9,120 bases of DNA from Acidobacteriota bacterium (GTDB lineage Bacteria; Acidobacteriota; UBA890; WLXD01): the NCBI GenBank assembly GCA_022571615.1, contig JACZXM010000080.1:1-9120 (forward strand), written 5' to 3'. The notes below the pieces were generated by a model, which searched no databases, was not told the DNA's origin, and saw nothing but the letters and a program-made list of their open reading frames with translations. A program made the position numbers and the translations under genes. The number at the start of each line of letters is the position of its first letter. Positions within the stretch are counted from its first letter, which is position 1. Of this stretch, positions 1 through 5,759 are shown piece by piece.

Positions 1-818
1 TGCCCCTGTATCTGCGGATAGCGCCTGAGCTGTACCTCAAGCGGCTGCTCGTGGGCGGTCTGCAGCGTGTCTACGACCTCAACCACAACTTTCGCAACGA
101 GGGAATCTCGCGCCAGCACAATCCCGAGTTCACGATGCTCGAGTTCTACGCCGCGTACTGGGACTACGAGGTCATGATGGATTTCGCCGAGGAGTTGCTG
201 TGCGTCGCCCTCGGCGCGCCGGACAGCGGCGCCACGCTCACCTATCAGGGACGCGAGATCGCGCTCCAACGGCCGTGGAAGCGGTTGACCCTGGAGCGAG
301 CGCTGGTCGAGATCGGCGGTCTGGCCACCGATCTGGTCGCGGACGAGGCTGCACTGCGAACGTGGCTGCAGCAGCAGCAGATCCCAGTCGAGGGCCTTAG
401 CCTGGGCGGGCTGAGCGAAGCAGCCCTGGACAAAGTGGTCAAGCCGCTGATCGACTCGCCGATATTCATCATCGACTATCCGCTCGAGATCTCGCCGCTC
501 TCGAAGGTCAAGGCCGGAGATCCGGACACCGTGGAGCGCTTCGAGCTGTACGTCGGCGGCATGGAATTGGCCAACGGCTACTCCGAGCTCAACGATCCGC
601 GCGAGCAGCGGAAGCGTATGCAGCAACAGGTGGACCGGCGCGACCCCTCCGGCGAGGTGCCGCCCGAGGTGGACGAGGACTACGTCGTGGCGCTCGAGCA
701 CGGCATGCCGCCGGCGGCCGGCATCGGGATTGGTATCGATCGGCTGATCATGCTGGCGACCGACTCAGCAACGATCCGTGATGTGATCTTATTCCCGCTT
801 CTGCGCCAAAAAGACTAG
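1..818 (+). CDS. lysS: Lysyl-tRNA synthetase, class II (C-terminal catalytic part; 5' end outside window)
   Basis: This cytoplasmic enzyme charges tRNA-Lys with lysine using ATP. The reading frame is open from base 3 (PLYLRIAPELYLKRL) to the TAG at 816-818, giving about 271 residues. The usual length is near 500, so the N-terminal anticodon-binding OB fold and the start of the catalytic core lie upstream of the window. Visible hallmarks are class II motif 2 (FRNEGISRQHNPEFT, from about 90), the lysine-site stretch ELANGYSELNDP (about 560-600) and motif 3 (GIGIGIDRL at about 720-746). The gene closes with TIRDVILFPLLR. The GIGIGIDR motif and this C-terminus match LysS rather than the EF-P lysyltransferase EpmA/GenX, whose motif 3 differs. 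A 137-nt gap with promoter-like sequence separates it from the lol genes. No clear rho-independent terminator is visible after the stop. Confidence 0.95.
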   Translation, partial: PLYLRIAPELYLKRLLVGGLQRVYDLNHNFRNEGISRQHNPEFTMLEFYAAYWDYEVMMDFAEELLCVALGAPDSGATLTYQGREIALQRPWKRLTLERALVEIGGLATDLVADEAALRTWLQQQQIPVEGLSLGGLSEAALDKVVKPLIDSPIFIIDYPLEISPLSKVKAGDPDTVERFELYVGGMELANGYSELNDPREQRKRMQQQVDRRDPSGEVPPEVDEDYVVALEHGMPPAAGIGIGIDRLIMLATDSATIRDVILFPLLRQKD

Positions 819-827
819 ATAAATCTA

Positions 828-857
828 TTGACAGTCACTATTAGTCATTGGTAACTT
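828..857 (+). promoter_or_regulatory. Candidate sigma70-type promoter upstream of lolC (first option)
   Basis: A perfect -35 hexamer TTGACA lies at 828-833, and the only -10-like hexamer at proper spacing is TAACTT at 852-857 (18-nt spacer, 3 of 6 consensus). The surrounding 60 bases are clearly AT-rich against a GC-rich background, as expected for a promoter. Transcription from here would give a leader of about 90 nt before the lolC ATG. The -10 is weak, so the separate TATAGT element downstream may be the real one. Confidence 0.35.
833..847 (+). repeat. Short direct repeat AGTCA-N5-AGTCA in the lolC promoter region
   Basis: AGTCA occurs at 833-837 and again at 843-847, so the copies are 10 bp apart, one helical turn. 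The repeat starts on the last base of the TTGACA hexamer and fills the spacer. Direct half-sites at this phase are typical of response-regulator binding sites in general. With only five bases per copy, chance is a real alternative. Confidence 0.3.
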
Positions 858-884
858 TTCTTGTCCTCTTCTGGCTGCTATAGT
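856..884 (+). promoter_or_regulatory. Candidate promoter upstream of lolC (second option, TATAGT -10)
   Basis: TATAGT at 879-884 matches the -10 consensus at 5 of 6 positions. The sequence 17 nt upstream (TTTTCT, 856-861) is a poor -35. The same kind of TATNNT hexamer precedes clpC and bamA, which favours this as the lolCD start signal. The predicted transcript would begin near 891 with a leader of about 65 nt. Confidence 0.4.
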
Positions 885-946
885 CGACGAAAAGCCTGTC
901 CCGGTGTGGACTTCCCTGTGGATATCGCTCCGGGCGCTGGCGTCGT

Positions 947-950
947 GAGG
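947..950 (+). promoter_or_regulatory. Ribosome binding site of lolC
   Basis: GAGG at 947-950, inside GTGAGGGCGG, lies 5 nt before the ATG at 956. It supports 956 as the start. A later start near 1013 would remove the cytoplasmic N-terminus before the first membrane helix. Confidence 0.6.
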
Positions 951-955
951 GCGGC

Positions 956-2230
956 ATGGCGGAACGGACCCCAGGATGGCTGCGGCGGCATTTCTGGCTG
1001 TACCTCGCCTTGCGCTACCTGAAGGCTCGGCGCAAGCAGGCGTTCACCTCGGTCGTCACCGTGGTGTCGGTACTCGGGGTCACCGTCGGTGTGGCGGCGC
1101 TGATCATCGCCCTGGCGCTGTTGACCGGCTTCCAGGAAGATATCCAGGGCAAGATCATCGGCGCCAACGCGCATGTTTTCGTGCAGCCCTATGCACCGGC
1201 GCTGGAGGGAGCCGCCACCATCGTGGCCGTCGCCGAGTCCATCCCCGGGGTGGTCGCCGCGGCCCCCGCGGTGCTGCTGCCCGGCATGATCATTGGGCGG
1301 TCGGCGGAATCTGCCTTCGTCAATCTCAAGGGTATCGATGCCCGCGCCGAAGCCCGGACGACACAGCTGCTCGAAGTGCTCATCGAAGGCAGCGCCGAAG
1401 ATCTGGTCTCCGGAGCTCGTGGTATCGACGGCAGGCCCTGGATCGTGCTAGGCGTAGATCTGGCCACGGAGCTGTTCGTGCGCGTCGGCGAGCAGGTCAA
1501 GATCATGATCTACGATACCAAGCAAGTGAACCCGTTCGGGGGCGGCGGACTTCGCTTCCAGACTTTCGATGTGGTGGGGGTGTTCCGGGCCGGTATGTAC
1601 GAGTACGACAGGACCTGGGCCCTGATTCCCTTGCAGGAAGCGCAGCGACTTCTGAGGCTCGGCGATTCGGTCTCGCTGGTGCAGGTCAGGGTCGACGATA
1701 TCTTCGCTACCCGGCCGATCGTCAAGGTGCTCGGCGAGCGTCTTGGCAGCGGTTACTTCATCACGGACTGGCAGCAGATGAACCGCGCCTACTTCGCGGC
1801 GCTGCAGCTCGAGAAGCTGGCGCTATTCGTGGTCATCAGTCTGATCGTGGGTGTGGCGGCGCTCAACATCGTCGCCACGCTGGTGTTGATGATCAAGGAC
1901 AAGCAGCACGACATCGGCATCCTGATGTCGCTGGGAGCGAGACGGCGCGACATCCTACGGATCTTCATTGCGCTCGGTCTCGTGATCGGTCTGGCCGGGA
2001 CGCTGGCAGGGTGTGCGCTCGGAGTCGGGGCGGCGGTGCTCTTGGACCACTACCAGGTGGTGCGCCTCGAGGCCCAGGTCTACTACCTGTCATACGTACC
2101 GTTCCATGTTCGCTGGTACGACTTCAGTCGCGTCGCACTGTTTGCCGTGCTGGTCTCGTATGCGGCGACCCTGTACCCAGCCTGGCGGGCGTCGCGGCTC
2201 GATCCGGTGATTGCGCTGAGGTACGAGTGA
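956..2230 (+). CDS. lolC: Lipoprotein-releasing ABC transporter permease, LolC/LolE (LolF-like) family
   Basis: This inner-membrane permease of the Lol system works with LolD to lift outer-membrane lipoproteins from the inner membrane and pass them to LolA. The 424-residue length matches the family. The topology is that of the MacB/FtsX/LolC superfamily: a basic N-terminus, TM1 at about 31-58, a large periplasmic domain at about 60-285, then TM2 (about 288-312), TM3 (about 335-363) and TM4 (about 391-409). The stretch ALNIVATLVLMIKDKQHDIG (302-321) followed by ILMSLGA is the cytoplasmic coupling-helix region that contacts LolD. The C-terminus YPAWRASRLDPVIALRYE is diagnostic. The segment VNPFGGGGLRFQTF (191-204) lies where LolC has its LolA-binding Hook loop, here with four glycines in a row. 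Only one permease gene is present, so the complex may use two copies of it, as in LolF systems, or a second permease may lie elsewhere. lolD follows after one base. Confidence 0.92.
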   Translation: MAERTPGWLRRHFWLYLALRYLKARRKQAFTSVVTVVSVLGVTVGVAALIIALALLTGFQEDIQGKIIGANAHVFVQPYAPALEGAATIVAVAESIPGVVAAAPAVLLPGMIIGRSAESAFVNLKGIDARAEARTTQLLEVLIEGSAEDLVSGARGIDGRPWIVLGVDLATELFVRVGEQVKIMIYDTKQVNPFGGGGLRFQTFDVVGVFRAGMYEYDRTWALIPLQEAQRLLRLGDSVSLVQVRVDDIFATRPIVKVLGERLGSGYFITDWQQMNRAYFAALQLEKLALFVVISLIVGVAALNIVATLVLMIKDKQHDIGILMSLGARRRDILRIFIALGLVIGLAGTLAGCALGVGAAVLLDHYQVVRLEAQVYYLSYVPFHVRWYDFSRVALFAVLVSYAATLYPAWRASRLDPVIALRYE

Positions 2231-2231
2231 G

Positions 2232-2921
2232 ATGTCCGAACCACTCCTGACCGCAGTGGATGTGCACAAGAGCTATCGCTCCGGCGCCGATCGGCTCGAG
2301 GTGCTTATCGGATCCAACCTCGAGGTGGCGGTGGCGGAGCGTGTCGCGATCGTGGGACAGAGCGGTGTGGGAAAGAGCACGCTGCTGCATCTGCTGGCCG
2401 GGCTGGATCGCCCCGACAGCGGTTCGATCAATTACCGCGGGCGAGCGCTCCAGGAGCTCGAGCCCTCGGAGCTGGCCGGATTCCGCAACCGGCACGTCGG
2501 TATGGTGTTCCAGTTCTATCACCTGTTGCCGGAGTTCACCGCGGCCGAGAACGTGATGATGCCGATGCTGATCGGTGGCCGGGCCGACGAGGCCGTGGAT
2601 CGCGCAGCAACGCTGCTGGAGGAGGTCGGGCTCGCCGACCGAGCGCACCACTTCCCGTCCGAGCTTTCGGGCGGCGAGCAACAGCGCGTCGCGTTTGCGC
2701 GCGCGCTGGCTTGTGCACCCGGGTTGCTGCTGGCCGACGAGCCGACCGGCAACCTCGACCAGGAGAGCGGGGAGCGGGTCATGGAGGTGTTCGTGCGGCT
2801 GCACGCCGCACACCAGATGGCCATGGTCATGGTCACCCACAACCCCGACCTGGTGGTCGACTTCGATCGCGTGCTGGTGATGGAGCCGGGGGGTCACTTG
2901 AAACCGCGTGACGAACGATGA
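2232..2921 (+). CDS. lolD: Lipoprotein-releasing ABC transporter ATP-binding protein LolD
   Basis: This is the cytoplasmic ATPase that drives lipoprotein extraction by the LolC/E-type permease. It has 229 residues, the normal size. All nucleotide-binding motifs are present: Walker A GQSGVGKST (42-50), Q-loop Q94, signature LSGGEQQR (145-152), Walker B LLLADE with catalytic E170, D-loop and switch H203 (VTHN). The segment VFQFYHLLPEFTAAENV (92-108) is the LolD-type sequence after the Q-loop that contacts the permease, and it separates LolD from related MacB or FtsE ATPases. The ATG at 2232 comes one base after the lolC stop. GAGG at 2218-2221 lies 10 nt before the ATG, inside the lolC coding end, so the two genes are probably co-transcribed and translationally coupled. 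Confidence 0.94.
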   Translation: MSEPLLTAVDVHKSYRSGADRLEVLIGSNLEVAVAERVAIVGQSGVGKSTLLHLLAGLDRPDSGSINYRGRALQELEPSELAGFRNRHVGMVFQFYHLLPEFTAAENVMMPMLIGGRADEAVDRAATLLEEVGLADRAHHFPSELSGGEQQRVAFARALACAPGLLLADEPTGNLDQESGERVMEVFVRLHAAHQMAMVMVTHNPDLVVDFDRVLVMEPGGHLKPRDER

Positions 2922-3035
2922 AACCAATCCAACCGCTTCCGGGCGACGAACAGCGGTCGACGCAACGCGACCCACGTCACTTCGGCCAAGGGCTGCCGGT
3001 GTGCGGTGCGGCGCACTCGGTCGCGTGGCTTTGTC

Positions 3036-3065
3036 TTGTTCGCCGGGAGTGGGCTCCGGTATACT
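3036..3065 (+). promoter_or_regulatory. Predicted sigma70-type promoter of clpC
   Basis: TTGTTC (3036-3041), an 18-nt spacer and TATACT (3060-3065, 5 of 6 matches to the -10 consensus) lie in the lolD-clpC gap. The predicted start of transcription is near 3072, giving a leader of about 100 nt before the ATG at 3174. I see no CIRCE element (the HrcA operator) and no CtsR heptad repeats, so control by those heat-shock repressors is not supported. Confidence 0.55.
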
Positions 3066-3111
3066 CGAAATCGTGCGGGGCCGCGGGCGCCGCGCTTTCT
3101 CACAGGGCGAA

Positions 3112-3148
3112 GGCCGGAGGGTATGCTGTTGCATACGGGGCTCCGGCC
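3112..3148 (+). promoter_or_regulatory. Nested inverted repeat / hairpin in the clpC leader
   Basis: GGCCGGAG (3112-3119) pairs perfectly with CTCCGGCC (3141-3148). Inside it GTATGC (3121-3126) pairs with GCATAC (3131-3136) around a TGTT loop. One unpaired G (3120) faces four (3137-3140). This gives 14 base pairs, mostly G-C. It ends 25 nt before the clpC ATG. No T-run follows, so it is not a rho-independent terminator. The 5' arm contains GGAGG (3116-3120), and an ATG at 3123-3125 lies in the inner stem, in frame with clpC. It could be an RNA leader structure or, as DNA, a binding site for a dimeric regulator. The structure is seen directly; the function is inferred. Confidence 0.6.
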
Positions 3149-3166
3149 GCTGCGTTCTGGGGGGTT

Positions 3167-3170
3167 GGAG
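3167..3170 (+). promoter_or_regulatory. Ribosome binding site of clpC
   Basis: GGAG at 3167-3170 lies 3 nt before the ATG at 3174, closer than usual. A G-run at 3159-3164 offers a weaker alternative at 9 nt. Choice of the 3174 start rests mainly on the family N-terminus [12 protein letters not shown]. The upstream in-frame ATG at 3123 would add 17 residues with no resemblance to ClpC. Confidence 0.45.
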
Positions 3171-3173
3171 ACC

Positions 3174-5621
3174 ATGTTTGAGCGCTACACCGAACGAGCT
3201 CGACGAGTGATCTTCTTTGCCCGCTATGAGGCCAGCCAGCTCGGCTCACGAAGCATCGAAACCGAGCATCTGCTGCTGGGGCTGATCCGCGAGAACAATG
3301 GCCTGACCGGCAAGCTACTGGGCCGAGCCGAGATCGAGGCCGAGGCGATCCGCGCAGAGATCCAGACCCGTACCGAGGTGCGCGAGAAGATCTCCACCTC
3401 GGTGGAAATCCCGCTGTCGGTGGATTCCAAGCGCGTCCTCGCCTATGCCGCGGAGGAAGCCGAGAAGTTGCTCCACAAGTACATCGGTACGGAGCACATC
3501 CTGCTCGGGTTGTTGCGAGAGAAGAAATCCCTGGCGTCGCGCATTCTCGTCGAGCGCGGCATGCGCCTGTCGACCGCGCGCGAAGATCTCCTTCACTTGC
3601 TCAAGGAGAAGAACCTGAGCGAGAAGAAGAAGGAGACGCCGTTCCTGTCGGAGTTCTCGCGCGATCTCACAGAGATGGCGACCAAGGGCAAGCTCGATCC
3701 GCTCATCGGCCGAAACGACGAGCTCGATCGCCTAATCCAGATTCTGTGCCGGCGGACCAAGAACAACCCGGTGCTCATCGGCGAGGCCGGCGTCGGCAAG
3801 ACCGCGATCGTCGAGGGTCTGGCACAAAAGATCGTCAACGCCGATGTGCCACGCTTTCTGTACGACAAGCGGATCCTGGAGCTGGATATTTCCTCGGTAG
3901 TGGCGGGCACCAAGTACCGAGGGCAGTTCGAGGAGCGCCTCAAGACGATTATGAAGGAGCTGCTCGATAACAGCGATATCGTGATCTTCATCGACGAGCT
4001 GCACACGCTCGTCGGGGCCGGCTCGGCGGAGGGATCGCTCGACGCCGCCGGTATCCTCAAGCCGGCGCTGGCGCGCGGCGAAATCCAGTGCATCGGCTCG
4101 ACGACGCCGCGGGAGTACCGCAAGCACATCGAGAGGGACCGGGCGCTGGCGCGGCGGTTCCAGGGGGTCACCGTCGCCGAGCCGACCGAAGAGCAGACGG
4201 TGCAGATCATCGAAGGGCTTCGCGATCGATACGAGAAGTACCACGGTGTGAGCTATGACGACGAGGCCATCACCGCCGCCGTGTACCAGAGCAATCGCTA
4301 CATTACCGACCGCTGCCTGCCCGATAAGGCCATCGACGTTCTCGACGAGACCGGAGCGCGCGTCAAGCTCGCCACCGCTTCCACTCCGGGTCGCCTGCGC
4401 GAGTTGGAGGGCCGCTCGCAGGAACTTGCCCACAAGCTCGACGCGGCGCTTGCTGCCGAGGAGTTCGAGCGCGCGGCCCGCTACCGGGACCAGATGCGCG
4501 AGGAGCGTGAGCGGCTCGAGCGCCTACGGGCGGATCTGGACGATGAGGACGCCGAGGGCGGGGCGCTGCAAGTAACCGTCGAGGATATCGAGCAGGTGGT
4601 GTCTAACTGGACCGGCATCCCGATCGCCTCCATCAAGCAGGAGGAGATGGACAAGCTGGTCAATATGGAACGGGAGCTACACAAGCGAATCGTGGCCCAG
4701 GAGGAGGCGGTCGAAGTCGTCTCTCGCGCCATTCGCCGCTCGCGGGCGGGACTCAAGAACCCCAAGCGTCCGGTCGGCTCGTTCTTGTTCCTGGGTCCGA
4801 CCGGGGTCGGCAAGACCGAGGTGGCTCGCAAGCTCGCCAGTTTCCTGTTCGGCGACGAGCGCTCGTTGATCCGCTTCGATATGTCCGAATACATGGAGCG
4901 CCACTCGGTGTCCAAGTTAATCGGCTCCCCGCCAGGATACGTCGGGTACGAAGAGGGCGGGCAGCTCACCGATCGCGTTAAACGGAATCCCTACAGCGTG
5001 GTCTTGCTGGACGAGATCGAGAAGGCCCATCCATCGATCTTCAACATCCTCTTGCAGGTGTTCGAGGACGGCCAGCTCACCGACGCGCTCGGCAATGCGG
5101 TCGACTTCAAGAACTGCATCCTGATCATGACCTCCAACATCGGGGCTCGCTTCATTGAGAAGGGCGGCGGTCTGGGGTTTCGTGCCCAGGACGAGACCGC
5201 AACCTTGCAGGACATGCGCGACCGGGTGATGGAGGAGGTCAAGCGGACCTTCAACCCCGAGTTTCTGAATCGCGTCGACGAGACCATCGTCTTCCATTCG
5301 TTGAACGACGAGCATCTGGCCTCGATCATTCGAGTGATGATCGAGGAGGTGAACGAGCACCTCGCGAGCAAAGATATCCAGGTCGAGTTGGACGACGAGG
5401 CATACCGGTGGCTCATCAATACGACCTGTGCCGATCGTAGCTACGGGGCACGACCGTTGCGGCGTGCGATCCAGAAACACATCGAGGACTCGCTGGCCGA
5501 GGAGCTCATCAAGGGACGAGTGCGGGCCGGCGCCCGGGTTCGCGTGCGCGTGCGAGACGACGAATTGGACTTCACGGTGACGCTGCGCAAGGAACCCGAG
5601 CCTGCCGACGCCGTCTGCTGA
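3174..5621 (+). CDS. clpC: ATP-dependent Clp protease ATP-binding subunit ClpC (Hsp100)
   Basis: This cytoplasmic AAA+ hexamer unfolds proteins and threads them into the ClpP protease. From the ATG at 3174 it has 815 residues, the normal ClpC length. The N-domain (1-145) has two Clp repeats (TEHLLLGL and TEHILLGLL). AAA1 has Walker A GEAGVGKT (203-210), Walker B D274-E275 and pore loop GTKYRG (245-250). A short middle domain with a UVR motif (about 420-455; [14 protein letters not shown]) marks ClpC rather than ClpA or ClpB. AAA2 has Walker A GPTGVGKT (541-548), Walker B D613-E614, pore loop GYVG (588-591) and arginine finger R700. The tripeptide LGF (667-669), after a run of three glycines, is the ClpP-docking loop, so it should be protease-linked. 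No clpP or mcsAB gene is in the window. It has its own predicted promoter and leader hairpin. Confidence 0.96.
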   Translation: MFERYTERARRVIFFARYEASQLGSRSIETEHLLLGLIRENNGLTGKLLGRAEIEAEAIRAEIQTRTEVREKISTSVEIPLSVDSKRVLAYAAEEAEKLLHKYIGTEHILLGLLREKKSLASRILVERGMRLSTAREDLLHLLKEKNLSEKKKETPFLSEFSRDLTEMATKGKLDPLIGRNDELDRLIQILCRRTKNNPVLIGEAGVGKTAIVEGLAQKIVNADVPRFLYDKRILELDISSVVAGTKYRGQFEERLKTIMKELLDNSDIVIFIDELHTLVGAGSAEGSLDAAGILKPALARGEIQCIGSTTPREYRKHIERDRALARRFQGVTVAEPTEEQTVQIIEGLRDRYEKYHGVSYDDEAITAAVYQSNRYITDRCLPDKAIDVLDETGARVKLATASTPGRLRELEGRSQELAHKLDAALAAEEFERAARYRDQMREERERLERLRADLDDEDAEGGALQVTVEDIEQVVSNWTGIPIASIKQEEMDKLVNMERELHKRIVAQEEAVEVVSRAIRRSRAGLKNPKRPVGSFLFLGPTGVGKTEVARKLASFLFGDERSLIRFDMSEYMERHSVSKLIGSPPGYVGYEEGGQLTDRVKRNPYSVVLLDEIEKAHPSIFNILLQVFEDGQLTDALGNAVDFKNCILIMTSNIGARFIEKGGGLGFRAQDETATLQDMRDRVMEEVKRTFNPEFLNRVDETIVFHSLNDEHLASIIRVMIEEVNEHLASKDIQVELDDEAYRWLINTTCADRSYGARPLRRAIQKHIEDSLAEELIKGRVRAGARVRVRVRDDELDFTVTLRKEPEPADAVC

Positions 5622-5657
5622 GAACCGGCGCGGTACCTGGTAAAGGGCGCGTCGCCG

Positions 5658-5686
5658 CGTTTCGCCGGGACGGAATGCGGTATGAT
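5658..5686 (+). promoter_or_regulatory. Candidate promoter of bamA
   Basis: TATGAT at 5681-5686 matches the -10 consensus at 5 of 6 positions and sits in the same GGTATNNT context as the clpC -10. The sequence 17 nt upstream (CGTTTC, 5658-5663) is a weak -35. Transcription from near 5693 would exclude the upstream in-frame ATG at 5682 and the GTG at 5688 as bamA starts. The leader to the ATG at 5760 would be about 67 nt. Confidence 0.4.
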
Positions 5687-5759
5687 TGTGGAAGGGAATG
5701 CCCGCGACCCACCGCGTTGGCACGTCGTTGTCTCACGTACCCCTGCGGCCTCCAACCTC

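Noticed and set aside
1..818. Identification of the first gene as EpmA/GenX (EF-P lysyltransferase)
   Set aside because: ELANGYSELNDP occurs in both families, but motif 3 GIGIGIDRL and the ending TIRDVILFPLLR match true LysS.
976..2250. 424-codon + strand open frame overlapping all of lolC in another frame
   Set aside because: Its translation is rich in Arg, Gly, Ala and His with no domain or membrane pattern, as expected of a shadow frame in GC-rich DNA. lolC in the same span has clear family motifs.
3082..3094. Small dyad CGCGG-GCG-CCGCG followed by CTTTCTC, considered as a terminator of lolCD
   Set aside because: The stem is only 5 bp of pure G-C in a GC-rich region, the T-tract is short and interrupted, and it lies downstream of the predicted clpC promoter.
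2124..3134. 336-codon open frame on the - strand across lolD and the following gap
   Set aside because: It is His/Arg/Gln-rich without recognisable domains and covers lolD, which is well supported on the other strand.
3006..3173. In-frame extension of clpC upstream to an ATG at 3006
   Set aside because: The extra 56 residues do not resemble ClpC, and the ATG at 3006 lies upstream of the predicted promoter at 3036-3065, so it would not be in the transcript.
5646..5656. GGCG-CGT-CGCC dyad after clpC considered as a terminator
   Set aside because: The stem is four base pairs with no T-run, so it is within chance expectation.
5682..5759. Upstream ATG at 5682 as the bamA start
   Set aside because: That ATG is part of the TATGAT -10-like element and would bury the signal peptide behind 26 non-signal residues. 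ATG 5760 gives a standard signal peptide.
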